From positions 496,001 to 560,000 of the forward strand of contig CAWHFO010000060.1 of NCBI GenBank assembly GCA_963828215.1: a stretch of DNA of 64,000 nucleotides, given 5' to 3'. The notes under the pieces are model-generated. The model had not been told where the DNA came from. It searched no databases and saw only the letters and a list, made by a program, of their open reading frames with translations. This stretch comes from CAVTJL01 sp963828215. Its GTDB lineage: Bacteria; Pseudomonadota; Alphaproteobacteria; Geminicoccales; Geminicoccaceae. Every line of letters begins with the position of its first letter. Position 1 is the first letter of the stretch. The translations under genes and the position numbers were made by a program. Positions 1-9,332 of the stretch are shown here, one piece after another.

Positions 1-1174
1 CACCCTCAAGGGCTACATCAAGCGGGTGCCGCTCTCGACCTTCCGCTCGCAGCGCCGCGGCGGCCGCGGCCGGGCCGGCATGCGCACCCACGACGACGAC
101 GTCGTGACCCGCCTCTTCGTCGCCAGCACCCACACGCCGATGCTGTTCTTCTCGAGCCGCGGGCGGGTGTACAAGCTCAAGGTCTACAAGCTGCCGCTCG
201 GGACGCCGCAGGCGCGCGGCCGGGCCATGATCAACCTCTTCCCGTCGCTCGAGGCGAACGAGACGATCACCGCCCTCATGCCGCTGCCCGAGGACGAGGC
301 CGTCTGGGAGCGGCTGAGCGTCTTTTTCGGCACCGCCCGGGGCAAAGTCCGGCGCAACGAGCTCGCCGATTTCGTCCGCGTCCCCGGCAACGGCAAGATC
401 GCCATGGGCCTCGACGAGGGCGACCGGCTGGTCGGCGCCGATGTGTGCGATGCGGGCAACGACATCCTGCTCGCCTCTGCCGCCGGCAAGGCCATCCGCT
501 TCCCGGTCGAGAGCGTGCGCGTCTTCCGCTCGCGCACCTCCGAGGGGGTGTGGGGCATGGACCTCGCCGACGGCGACGAGGTCATGTCGATGTCGGTCCT
601 GCGGCACGTCGATCTCTCGATCGAGGACCGCGAGGATTTCCTGCGCTGGAGTGGTGCCCGACGGCGCGCCGTCGGCAGTGGGCAGGCCAATGGCAATGGC
701 GAGGACGAGGAGGCGGCCGAGCCCTACGAGCCGAGGCTCTCGCCGGAGCGGCTGGCCGAGCTCGAGGCCACGGAGGATCTCCTCCTCGCCATCACCGCCA
801 ACGGCTACGGCAAGCGGACCTCGGCCTACGAGTACCGCATCACCAACCGGGGCGGGCAGGGGATCATCAACATCCTCACCGAGGGCCGCAACGGCGGCGT
901 GGTCGCGACCTTCCCGGTGGCCCGGGGCGACCAGGTGATGCTGACCACCGACGGCGGCCAGGTCATCCGCATCCCGGTCGGGGACATCCGCATCGCCGCG
1001 CGCAACACCCAGGGCGTGCGCCTCTTCCAGACCGGGGACGGCGAGACGATCGTCTCGGCGGCCCGGCTCAGCGAGGTCGAGAGCGCCAACGACTCCGACG
1101 AGGAGACCGACGAGCCGGCCGCGGACGGGGAGCCCTCGGCAGCGGAGCCGCCCGCTCCGGACGAAGGGCCCTGA
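1..1174 (+). CDS. gyrA: DNA gyrase subunit A, C-terminal part (5' end outside window)
   Basis: This is the C-terminal portion of gyrase A, the DNA breakage-reunion subunit of the cytoplasmic topoisomerase that introduces negative supercoils. The frame is already open at base 2 and gives 390 residues before the TGA at 1172-1174; the catalytic tyrosine half lies upstream of the window. A GyrA box (QRRGGRGRAG) begins near visible residue 17, followed by repeating beta-pinwheel blade motifs (for example NRGGQGIINI and GDEVMSMSV) and an acidic Glu/Asp-rich tail. coaD follows after 127 bases, an order common in Alphaproteobacteria. The identification is secure; only the partial length limits it. 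Confidence 0.97.
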   Translation, partial: TLKGYIKRVPLSTFRSQRRGGRGRAGMRTHDDDVVTRLFVASTHTPMLFFSSRGRVYKLKVYKLPLGTPQARGRAMINLFPSLEANETITALMPLPEDEAVWERLSVFFGTARGKVRRNELADFVRVPGNGKIAMGLDEGDRLVGADVCDAGNDILLASAAGKAIRFPVESVRVFRSRTSEGVWGMDLADGDEVMSMSVLRHVDLSIEDREDFLRWSGARRRAVGSGQANGNGEDEEAAEPYEPRLSPERLAELEATEDLLLAITANGYGKRTSAYEYRITNRGGQGIINILTEGRNGGVVATFPVARGDQVMLTTDGGQVIRIPVGDIRIAARNTQGVRLFQTGDGETIVSAARLSEVESANDSDEETDEPAADGEPSAAEPPAPDEGP

Positions 1175-1301
1175 CGCCAGATCCTGGGCATCTGTTGCAG
1201 CGCAGCATCGTCAGGCCGGCCCGGAGGCGCTATCATCCCCCGTGCGCCGGACGCCGGGCCCGTCGGCCGTGGTTCCGGGCCGGCGCAGCGGAAACAGGGC
1301 C

Positions 1302-1817
1302 ATGGCACGGAACCGCATCGGTGTGTATCCGGGCACGTTCGACCCGATCCACAACGGTCATGTCGACGTCATCCGGCGGGCGACCCTGCTCGTCGACAAG
1401 CTCATCGTCGCGGTCGCGATCAATGCCGGCAAGGACCCGCTCTTCAGCCTCGACGAGCGGGTCCGGATGGTCGAGACGGACCTCAATGCCCTCAATGCCG
1501 GCAACGCCATGAACGGTGCCGTCGTCGAGGTCCTGCCGTTCGAGACCCTGCTGATGCGGTTCGCCGCCGACCAGGGGGCGGACCTCGTCATCCGCGGCCT
1601 GAGGGCCGTCTCCGACTTCGAGTACGAGTTCCAGATGGCGCTCAACAACAAGCGGCTCCATCCCAAGCTCGAGACGGTCTTCCTCATGGCCTCGGAGAGC
1701 GCCCAGTTCATCTCCTCGCGCTTCGTCAAGGAGATCGATCATCTGGGCGGCGACGTCTCCAGCATGGTCTCGCGCCACGTCCTGGATCAGCTCGACCGCA
1801 AGCACCGCCGCGGCTGA
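1302..1817 (+). CDS. coaD: Phosphopantetheine adenylyltransferase
   Basis: CoaD transfers AMP from ATP to 4'-phosphopantetheine, the penultimate step of coenzyme A synthesis, in the cytosol. The 171-residue product has the normal family length. Visible motifs are the N-terminal nucleotidyltransferase signature GTFDPIHNGH (T/HxGH type), the RGLRAVSDFEYE segment that lines the substrate site, and the C-terminal ISSRFVKEI motif. I chose the ATG at 1302 because conserved sequence (MARNRIGVYPG) begins there; an upstream in-frame start at 1242 adds low-complexity residues with no family resemblance. The gene converges on the SorC regulator, and a hairpin covers both stop codons. Confidence 0.96.
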   Translation: MARNRIGVYPGTFDPIHNGHVDVIRRATLLVDKLIVAVAINAGKDPLFSLDERVRMVETDLNALNAGNAMNGAVVEVLPFETLLMRFAADQGADLVIRGLRAVSDFEYEFQMALNNKRLHPKLETVFLMASESAQFISSRFVKEIDHLGGDVSSMVSRHVLDQLDRKHRRG

Positions 1818-1836
1818 GCCCTGGGGTCCTCAGCCG
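1811..1836. terminator. Hairpin between convergent coaD and SorC-type regulator
   Basis: Perfect 8-bp inverted repeat CGGCTGAG / CTCAGCCG with a 10-base loop. The TGA stop of coaD lies in the left arm and the stop of the minus-strand regulator lies in the right arm, so one structure could end both transcripts. No T-tract follows on either strand, so termination activity is inferred from position and symmetry only. Confidence 0.45.
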
Positions 1837-2846
1837 GCCTCTCCCGCCGCCAGCAGCCCGGCCGTCCGCTCGTCGGTGATGAGCCGGTTCACATAGCCCC
1901 CGCGCAGCACGCCGCCGATGATCGGCACCTTCTCGACCCCGCCCGAGGCCAGGACGCTGATCGGGATGGGCCGGAGGTCGGCGGGCGGCAGCCCGACCAC
2001 GCGGCGGTTCAGCGGATGGTCGACGATCCGGCCCTGCCTGTCGAGCAGGTGGCCCAAGAGGTCGCCCACCGCCCCCGCCGCCGCCAGCGAGGCGCTGTCC
2101 TCCGCGGTCAGCAGGCCCAGTTGCCGGTTCGTGCTCTCGGCGCCGAGCGAGCCGACGCTGACCACGGCGAGGTCGGCGCTTCGGGCCCGCTCCAGGATCT
2201 GGCGCAGCTCGGGCTGGGCCAGGAGCATGTCGCGCAGCTCGGGTGTGCTGACGAAGGTCGGTGCCGCCAGATAGTAGCACTGGGCTCCCAGCACGTCGGC
2301 GAGGCGGGCCGCCGTCTCGTAGGTGTTGATCTCCGAGCCGCGCCCGAGGCCGCCCAGTAGCGAGACCACGGTGACCCGCTCGATGCGCTGGCGGCGCATC
2401 GCTCGAACGCTCCAACGGAGCGTGCGACCCCAGCCGATCGCCACCGTCTGGCCTTCCGCCAGCCGCTCGCCGACATAGGCGCCGACGGCGATCCCGAGCA
2501 CGGCCGCGATGTCCTCGGCCCGCTCCGGGCAGGGCACCACGATCGCCTCGACGAGGCCGAACTGGCGCTCCAGCCGGCGCTCGAGCGCCACGCAGGAAGC
2601 CAGCCGGCCGTTGATACGGATCTGCACCATGCCGCTCTCGCGGCACAGCGCCAGCTCGCGGTTCACCTTGACCCGGCTGACCCCGAGCCGGAGCGCGATC
2701 TCGCCCTGGGTCTTGCCCTCGACATGGTAGAGCCAGGCGATGCGGGTCCGCCGCTGCTCGTCGCTGGCCAGCACGTCCAGGACGACGTCGGCGAGCGAGC
2801 CCGTGCTGCTCGGGGTCGGCGCCTCGTCCGTCCCGGCCTCGCCCAT
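1830..2846 (-). CDS. SorC/DeoR-type sugar-binding transcriptional regulator
   Basis: This 338-residue protein has the SorC architecture: a helix-turn-helix at about residues 45-70 (GKTQGEIALRLGVSRVKVNR) and a long C-terminal sugar-phosphate-binding domain with the conserved GWGRTL and VSLLGGLGRG segments. Members are released from DNA by a phosphorylated sugar. The ATG at 2846 directly abuts the TGA of the dehydrogenase gene, so it is the last gene of the minus-strand operon with transporter, kinase and dehydrogenase. It very probably controls that operon and perhaps the divergent aldolase gene; the effector is unknown but may be the kinase product. Codon use matches its neighbours and the frame is intact. 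Confidence 0.9.
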   Translation of the reverse strand: MGEAGTDEAPTPSSTGSLADVVLDVLASDEQRRTRIAWLYHVEGKTQGEIALRLGVSRVKVNRELALCRESGMVQIRINGRLASCVALERRLERQFGLVEAIVVPCPERAEDIAAVLGIAVGAYVGERLAEGQTVAIGWGRTLRWSVRAMRRQRIERVTVVSLLGGLGRGSEINTYETAARLADVLGAQCYYLAAPTFVSTPELRDMLLAQPELRQILERARSADLAVVSVGSLGAESTNRQLGLLTAEDSASLAAAGAVGDLLGHLLDRQGRIVDHPLNRRVVGLPPADLRPIPISVLASGGVEKVPIIGGVLRGGYVNRLITDERTAGLLAAGEAG

Positions 2847-4160
2847 TCAGCCTTCGCCCGCGGCGAAGCCTTCGAGCCGGCCCGACTGGGCGGCGAGATC
2901 GAGGATGCTGTAGCGGTCGCGGATCTCGTGCGCCCGGCCGACGGCGCGCCGGTAGAAGGAGGGATCGACGCCGAGTTCCGCCGCCGTCTTGGGCAGCCCG
3001 GCCGCGTCCATCACCCGCTCGAGCTCGGCCAGCGGCAGCATGGCGGCCAGCAGGCGCTCGCGCATCGCCGGCCAATCCCGGTCGAGCCGCGCCTGCAGCG
3101 CTCGCGTGCCGGCTTGATCCAGCGGCTTCTTCCCGGCGGCAGCGAGGCAGCTCTCCGCGAAACGTCCATAGCGGGCGCGGAAACCGGCCGGGTCGAGGTC
3201 CAGGGCGCGGAGCGACGGCGGCGCCGCCTGCTCCAGCATGGCCGCCTGCAGGCGGGCCACGCTCCAGGTGGCGATGCCGACCTGCTGGCCGTGCAGCGTG
3301 CCCGGATGCGGGTCGGCCAGCATGTCGATGAAATGGCTGATCGCATGCTCGGCCATCGAGCCGCAGTGGCTGGTGTGGGTGACGAGCACGCCCAGGCCCG
3401 AGAGCACGAGCATCCGGGCCAGCAGCCGCATGGCGTCCAGGTCGCCGTCGAGCAGCCGGTCGGCCTGCGCATAGAGCAGCGGCTCGTCGGCCCGCATCAG
3501 GTCGTAGGGCGTCTCGGCATAGACCGTGTCCAGCAGGAGATGCGAGAGCAGCCAGTCGACCTGGGCCGTGGTCCGGCAAACCGTGTCGCCGAGCCCCGCC
3601 TGGATCATCCGCCGCGGCGCCGCCGCCAGCACACCGAGGTCGAGGAACACGCCCTTGGGCGACTGTGCCGGCAGGCTGAGCTTGAAGCCCTCGCGCGTGA
3701 TCGAGACCGTGCTCGTGACGTAGCCGTCCATCGAGGGTGCGGTGCCGAAGACGGCGCAGCTGCGGCCCGTGCGGTGGGCGACGTATTTGCAGAGGTCGTT
3801 GATCGTGCCCGAGCCCACGGCGATCAGCGCCTCGACGTGACGGCTGCGCTCCTCGAGAGCCGCGGCCGTCGCCTCGTCGGCCTTCGGATGGTCGAGCACG
3901 ATGCTCGGGGCGTCGCCCAGGGCCCTGGCCAGGCGGCGGCCCAGCACCTCCTGGGTGGTCTCGTCGGCCACGACGGCGATGCTGCGGCCGAGCCCGAGGC
4001 CGGCCACCAGCTCCTCCTCGCGGCCATCGAGGGTCGGGGCGATGACCAGGCTGCGGATCGTGCTCCGCAGCGGCCGGCCCAGCTCGGGCGCCATGTAGCG
4101 GCCGGCCACGACATCGTCGATGATCGGCTCCCGGTCGACGATCGGCTGGGGCAGGGTCAC
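2847..4160 (-). CDS. sn-glycerol-1-phosphate dehydrogenase-like enzyme (AraM / iron-containing alcohol dehydrogenase fold)
   Basis: The 437-residue product belongs to the glycerol-1-phosphate dehydrogenase / AraM family, NAD(P)H- and metal-dependent enzymes that interconvert a ketose phosphate and a polyol phosphate. Seen here are the nucleotide-binding turn AVGSGTINDL, the APSMDGYVT segment, and the metal-ligand region HTSHCGSMAEHAISH followed by HGQQVGIA. The GTG at 4160 overlaps the kinase stop (GTGA) and has a GGAGAGG Shine-Dalgarno just before it, indicating translational coupling; the next in-frame ATG would remove conserved residues. Sandwiched between an FGGY kinase and a SorC regulator, it probably oxidises a phosphorylated polyol made by the kinase. 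The true substrate is not evident from sequence. Confidence 0.88.
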   Translation of the reverse strand: MTLPQPIVDREPIIDDVVAGRYMAPELGRPLRSTIRSLVIAPTLDGREEELVAGLGLGRSIAVVADETTQEVLGRRLARALGDAPSIVLDHPKADEATAAALEERSRHVEALIAVGSGTINDLCKYVAHRTGRSCAVFGTAPSMDGYVTSTVSITREGFKLSLPAQSPKGVFLDLGVLAAAPRRMIQAGLGDTVCRTTAQVDWLLSHLLLDTVYAETPYDLMRADEPLLYAQADRLLDGDLDAMRLLARMLVLSGLGVLVTHTSHCGSMAEHAISHFIDMLADPHPGTLHGQQVGIATWSVARLQAAMLEQAAPPSLRALDLDPAGFRARYGRFAESCLAAAGKKPLDQAGTRALQARLDRDWPAMRERLLAAMLPLAELERVMDAAGLPKTAAELGVDPSFYRRAVGRAHEIRDRYSILDLAAQSGRLEGFAAGEG

Positions 4161-5685
4161 GGCCTCTCCGTCCCGTTGCGGATGAGGGCGAGGCGGGCGA
4201 ACGTCGTCCGCATCGCCGGATAGAGGTCCTTGTAGATCGGCAGGAGCTGCCCGTAGAGCCGGGCGCCTTCGGGCTCCGGCTCCGTCACCGCGCCGATCGC
4301 CCCCTGCATCGCCCGTGAGGCGGCCTCGATCGAGGGGTGCCAGCCGGCCGCGAAGGCGGCCAGCATCCCGGCACCCAGGCAGCTGGCCTCGACCGTGGCC
4401 GAGACGCCGACGCGCTTGCCGGTCGCGTCGGCCACGATCTGGCGCCAGAGCGGGCTTTTCGCACCGCCGCCGATCGCCACCAGCTCCAGGACCGGCTCGC
4501 CGGTCAGCGCCTCGATGGCCGCGTAGCCCATGGCGAGGTCGAGGGCGACGCCCTCCATGAGCGCGCGGTAGACGTGGCCCCGGCCGTGGCCGACGCCCAG
4601 GCCCACGATGAGGCCGCGGGCATCCGGATCCCAGAAGGGCGGCATCGCGCCGCTCCAGTAGGGCAGGAGCAGGAGGCCGTCGCTGCCGCGCGGCACGGCA
4701 GCGGCCTCGGCCTCGAGCCGCTCGTAGATCCCGGGATCGGCCTGGGGGTCCACCCCGAAGAGCCGGCCCACCATCCAGTCGGTCAGGAACGAGCCGGTCC
4801 GCAGGCAGAGCTCGAAGATAAAGCCGTCGGTCGAGAGGCTGGTCAGGGTGCGGAAGGCGGCGTCGGTCCGGTAGTCGCTTGCCCCAGACGCCGCTCACCG
4901 CGGCCGTGCCGAGGTTGAGATAGGCGCGGCCGGGCCCGAGCGTGGCCGTGCCCAGCCCCGAGGCCTGGCCGTCGCCGCCGCCGGCCGCGACGAGCGTGCC
5001 GGGCGGCAGGCCCGTCGCCAGGGCAGCCTCGGGGGTCAGCCGGCCGAGCGGCGAGCCCGGTGCCACCGCCGGGAACAGCTGCTTCTCGTCGAGGCCTACG
5101 GCGCGAAGCAGCTCCGGCGCGTAGGCCCCGGCCGCGAGATCGAGGAGGCCGTGCGGGTCGGCGCTGCCCCGGCTGGTCACGCGGGCACCCGTCAGACGCC
5201 GTACGAGATAGCCATGGACGTCGACGACGTGAGCGATCGCGTCGCCAGGCGTCGGGCTCGCGGCGGCGCAGCCAGTGGATGCTGTAGATCGCGGGCGTCG
5301 GGTCCGGCGCCTTGCCGCTCAGCGCCAGCAGGCGGTCGCGACCGACCTCGGCGACCACCGCCTCGATGTCTTCCCGGCCGCGCTCGTCGAGCCAGAGGAT
5401 GCTCGGCCGGACCTCCCGGTAGTCGGCGTCCAGGAAGCCCACGGTCTCGCGCTGGTTCGAGATGGCCAGGGCCTCGACGTCGTCGAGCTCGACCTGCCGG
5501 GCGAGATCCTGGAGCGCCAGGGCGAGCGAGCGCCACCAGTCCTCCGGGCTCTGCTCGAACCAGCCGGCCCTGGGCGTCGCCATCGGCACGGCGGCGCGCC
5601 CTTCGGCAACCGCACGGCCGTCCCGGTCCCAGGCGATGGCCTTGGTGGCGGTCGTGCTGCTGTCGATGCCCAGAACGAGGTTCAT
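4157..5685 (-). CDS. FGGY-family carbohydrate kinase (frameshifted in this sequence)
   Basis: FGGY kinases phosphorylate a sugar or polyol with ATP in the cytosol. The N-terminus has the ATP-binding start NLVLGIDSSTTATKAIAWD, then SNQRETVGFLD and WLDERG; the C-terminal half has GGGDGQASGLG, LPYWSGAMPPFWDPDARG, EGVALDLAMGY and the AIGGGAKSPLWRQI adenosine motif. Two one-base insertions break the frame, near 5245 (TGGCGACGCG) and near 4877 (GGGGCAAGCG). Removing them leaves 508 residues, the normal size, with no stops, so I treat the gene as intact. It starts at the ATG at 5685 and overlaps the dehydrogenase by four bases. Similarity is general to xylulokinase/erythritol-kinase types, so the substrate is open. 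Confidence 0.85.
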
Positions 5686-5753
5686 GATCAGGCGGTGCGA
5701 CGGCTCCGGCTCGGCGCGAGGGAGAGGCGGGAGGGTCCCGCCTCTCCGCGCGC

Positions 5754-7288
5754 TCAGGACTTGCGGAAAGGCTGCGCCAGCTGGTCGGCCTGCGGCTTGA
5801 TCGCCGCCATGCACTCCTTGGCACTGCCGTACTGACCGGCCAGCAGCTTGCCGAGCTCGACCGGGATCACGTTGTTCGCCATCTCCGCCCAGGACGGGCA
5901 GGTCCGGCTCCGAGCCCATGGCGTTGTTGATCGTCCATTGGATGGCCGGGAAGTGCCGCGTTGTGCCGGGCCCGACCTTGGCGGCGGCCTTGACCCTGGG
6001 GTCGCTGAACGCCGAATTCGCGCACCGGCGAGGCGCCGCCGCCCAGCGTGCAGGAGCGCGCCACCACGTCCTTCGAGGTGACCCATTGCATGAAGATCCA
6101 GGCGGCGTCCGGGTTCTTCGAATATTTCGACAGCGCGATCGACGAGCCGCCCTGGTGGCCGATATGCGGGATCTCGTTGAAGCCCGCCTCGCCCGGCGTC
6201 CGGAGCTTCTTCTCCGTGGGCGGGTTGGCCGCCTCGAAGAGGCCGACGACCTTCGAGTTCTTGGGATCGTCGTAGCTGGGGAAGAACTCGCCCCAGGAAA
6301 GCAGGATGCCGGCCAGTGCCCTGGGCGGCCGACTGGCCTTCGCCGTCCCAGGTCCAGGTGGTGGCGGCCGGCGGCATGTGCTTGACCAGCTCGAGCATGT
6401 ACTCGAGCCCCTCGATGCCTTCGGCGTCGCCGCCCGAGAACATCTGGTCCTTGCCGAAGACCGAGCCGCCCATCGACCACACCCAGGCCGTCCAGTCGCA
6501 CTCCAGCGAGTAGTGGCCGGACTTGAGCTGGCCGGTGGTGCCGAAGGTGCCGTTCTTGCGCTCGGCCTCGTCGATGGCCTTCACCACGTTCATGTACTCG
6601 TCCATGGTCGTGGGGGCCTTGAGGCCGTGCTTGTCGAACAGGTCCTTCCTGTACATCATGATGAAGATCGGGATGTCGAACGGCACGCCGATCATCTGGT
6701 CGCCGTACATGCAGATGCCGTCGACCAGGGGCTTCGAGAAGTCGGCGAAGTCGAAGCCGGGCATCGCCAGCTCCTTCTTTCTTGTACTTCTCGCGCGGGT
6801 CGACGCAGTCGTTGATGAAGGTCGCGGTCCAGGACTGGTCGAGATAGTAGAGGTCATAGGTGCCGAGCTGGCCCTGCACGTCGAGGGTCGCCTTCTGCAG
6901 CACCTGCTCCAGCGGCACGATCTCGATCTCGACATTGATGCCGGTGACGGCGGTGAACTCGTCCTTGGCGATCTGGTTGGCGACGATGGTGGGCGGGCGT
7001 CGCCTCCGAGGTGTAGCGGATCGTCGTGCCCTTGAACTTGCCGCCGACGTCCTTCAGCCACTTCTTGATGTCGTCGGGCGTCTGCTCCTGGGCCAGCGCC
7101 GTGTTGAGGTTGGTCAGCCCGCCGAACGGCCGGCCCCGGCCGAGGAAGGTCGTGGCGAAGCCCGAGAGGCCGAGCCCGGCGAGCGACAGGCGCCGCAGGA
7201 ACTCGCGCTTGCTGATCCGCCGCTCGGCTGAAGGCGCGGGCGGAGTCGGCGATGAAGGTCGTCCGATCGTGATTCTTTGAAGGCTCAT
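5754..7288 (-). CDS. ABC transporter sugar-type solute-binding protein, twin-arginine-like signal (frameshifted)
   Basis: This is a family 1 extracellular solute-binding protein of a CUT1 carbohydrate importer, acting in the periplasm. The N-terminus carries a Tat-like signal (SKREFLRRLSLAGLGLSGFA) ending at NTALAQEQT. Internal segments GVPFDIPIFIMMYRKDLFDK, WTAWVWSMGGSVFGKDQ and AAWIFMQWVTSKDV are typical of these proteins. Five frame changes are present (near 6993, a 4-base TTTC-type duplication near 6780, near 6325, 6015 and 5890), all net +1. Correcting them gives 508 residues with no internal stop. It lies downstream of two permease genes and upstream of the kinase in one minus-strand operon. 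The ligand cannot be read from sequence; a polyol or sugar is likely. Confidence 0.82.
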
Positions 7289-7343
7289 TCGTCCCAGTCA
7301 CCTCCCTTAGGTTGCGGATCGTCCGCTCGTCCGTGGCTGCGCT

Positions 7344-8227
7344 CAGTCCTTGAGGGAGCCGAGCGTCAGGCCACGGACCAGATGCCGTTGGACGAGCAGG
7401 ATGAAGATGAAGCTGGGCACCATGGCCGCACTGCCGAGCGCGGTGATGTAAGCCCCATTCGGTGCCGGTCGAGGTGACGAAGGTCGTGATCTTGACCGGA
7501 ACCGTCCGGATGCTCGTGGTGAGCTGAAGGGAGATCAGGAACTCGGTCCAGGAGAAGATGAAGCAGAGCACCGCCGTCGCCGCGAGCCCGCCGCTGCATC
7601 AGCGGCAGCACGACGAGGCGGAAGGTCTGCAGCCTGGTCGCCCCGTCGATCATCGCGGAGTTGTCGAGATCCCTGGGCACGTCGTCCATGAAGCTCTTCA
7701 GGAGCAGGATGGCGAGCGGCAGGTTGATCAGCGCATGGGCGAGGATGAGGCCGCTCAGCGTGTCCCTGAGGCCGAGATCGCGGAAGATGAAGAACAGCGG
7801 GATCGCCACGGCGATGGGCGGCATCATCCGCTGCGCCAGGATGAAGAAGACGTAGTTCTGCTTGCCCTTGAAGGTGAAGCGCGAGAGGCCATAGGCGGCG
7901 AGCGTCGCCAGCGCAGTCGCCAGCACGGTCGATCCGATCGCGACGATCAGGCTCTGCAGGATCAGGGCAGCGAGTTGTAGCTGTTGGAGCCGCCGGCGGC
8001 CCCGCCCCCGCCCTGCTCGATCATTGAGCCGCGCCATGCCCAGGAGCGTGACCTTGTAGTTGTCGAGCGTCGGGTGAAATCGAAGAAGATGGGGGTCATG
8101 CGTGAAGATCGCGGTGTAGGGCTTGAAGGAGGCGAGCACCCACCAGGCGAGCGGGAAGAGGAAGACCAGGACGACGAGGACGGCCAGGGCGTCGCGAGCG
8201 CCGCGGGAGAGAGGCGAGTCCCTGCAT
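7344..8227 (-). CDS. Carbohydrate ABC transporter permease, MalG type (frameshifted)
   Basis: This is an inner-membrane permease of the CUT1 importer. Hydrophobic spans alternate with the family segments SLIVAIGSTVLATALATLAAYG, AQRMMPPIAVAIPLF, the EAA-like cytoplasmic loop DDVPRDLDNSAMIDGA and a C-terminal stretch ending LVRGLTLGSLKD. The reading frame is disrupted at several points (near 8205, 8100, 8065, 8030, 7595 and 7450), mostly by one-base insertions and at least one loss. The protein pieces join into one uninterrupted permease of about 290 residues. The ATG at 8227 overlaps the stop of the upstream permease (TGATG). It shares the operon with its partner permease and binding protein. 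Confidence 0.78.
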
Positions 8228-9159
8228 CAGAACCTGACCCGGGCGAGCTTGATGAAGGCGGTCGCGGCGAGGTTGAGGACGATGAGGGTGATGAGGCTGA
8301 GGATCGCGGCATAGGCGAAATTGGCGAGGCCGAAGAGCTTGCCGGCATAGAAGCTCAGGGTCTCGGTCTCCGTGCCCGGGCCCGCCGGCGGTCATGACAT
8401 AGATGTAGTCGTAGATGCGGAAGAGATCGATCGAGCGGATCAGCACCGCCAGGGCGATCACCCGGCCCAGCATCGGCAGGGTCAGGTAGCGCAGCAGCTG
8501 CGAGCGCCGAGGCGCCGTCGATCGCCGCGGCCTCGAAGGGCTCCTTGCGGCAGCGCCCTGAGCGCCGGCCATGGATGATCAGCACCATGAAGGGCGTCCA
8601 CTGCCAGATGTCGGTCGATCATGACGCCGATCAGCGCCAGTGCCGGGGTGCCCAGGATCGGCTTGTTCGGATCGATGAGGCCGAAGGCGCCGAGGATAGT
8701 GGGCGAGGACGCCGAACTGCGCGTCCTCCATCAGCAGGAACATGATGCCCGGTCACGGCCGGCGGCACCACCAGCGGCAGCGTCATCAGCGCCCGCAGGA
8801 GGCCGTAGCCGCGCCGGTCGGTATCGAGCAGCAGCGCGATGGCGAGGCCGAGCACGAGCTGCACGACGAGGCAGACGGCCGTGTAGCAGCGTCGTGACCC
8901 AGAGCGAGTGCCACATCCGCCCGTCGTGCAGACGGTCGCTCCAGCCCTGCAGGCCGATGAAGTCGAGCCGGCGGGTGAAGAAGTTCTGTTTGTGGAAGCT
9001 CAGCCAGATGCTGTAGGCGAGCGGATAGATGCCGAAGGCCAGGGTCAGCGCCGTGGCCGGCAGGAGCCAGGGCAGCGGATGCTCGGCCGTCATCCAGCGG
9101 GGCAGGAGCGTCTGCCGCCCCCGATCCGATCGCGCTGGCGACGGGGCCACCACCTGCAT
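8227..9159 (-). CDS. Carbohydrate ABC transporter permease, MalF type (frameshifted)
   Basis: This is the first gene of the minus-strand transport operon, encoding an inner-membrane permease of about 310 residues. Recognisable pieces are the first membrane span PWLLPATALTLAFGIYPLAY with the following SIWLSFHKQNFF, LGLAIALLLDTDRRGYGLLR, TLPLVVPPAV and the EAA loop (EPFEAAAIDGAS). The frame is broken repeatedly between 8350 and 8900, yet no fragment contains nonsense codons beyond those caused by the shifts. The ATG at 9159 is preceded by an AGGGAGG ribosome-binding site. No ATP-binding subunit is encoded anywhere in this cluster, so the importer must borrow one from elsewhere. Confidence 0.75.
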
Positions 9160-9211
9160 CGACGAGAAGCCTCCCTAAGGTCCCGCGATCATGCCGCCGA
9201 TTGCCGCGGGC

Positions 9212-9245
9212 GAACATTTGTTGTAGCGAGTTTACATGTGATCAG
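9212..9245. promoter_or_regulatory. AT-rich candidate operator between transporter operon and aldolase gene
   Basis: In an intergenic stretch of otherwise very GC-rich DNA there is an AT-rich patch with the near-dyad AACATTTGTT (9213-9222) and the small palindromes ACATGT (9234-9239) and TGATCA (9239-9244). It sits about 55 bases upstream of the minus-strand permease start and about 90 bases upstream of the plus-strand aldolase start, where a SorC-type regulator would be expected to bind. No convincing -35/-10 pair was found, so this is a weak proposal. Confidence 0.25.
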
Positions 9246-9332
9246 GCCTAAGGCCGCACCCCTGGACTGTCAAGCCTCCAGACGAGGCGGCCGGTCCCGG
9301 CCGAGTGGGCGAGGCTCTCCGGGGAGGATGCG

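Noticed and set aside
1180..1301. Possible promoter for coaD with TATCAT near 1231
   Set aside because: No -35 element at suitable spacing was found; coaD may simply be read through from gyrA.
2847..5180. Apparent fusion of the FGGY kinase with the glycerol-1-phosphate dehydrogenase-like enzyme
   Set aside because: The join passes through a shifted kinase frame; the kinase C-terminus lies in another frame ending at 4157, and the dehydrogenase has its own GTG start with ribosome-binding site at 4160.
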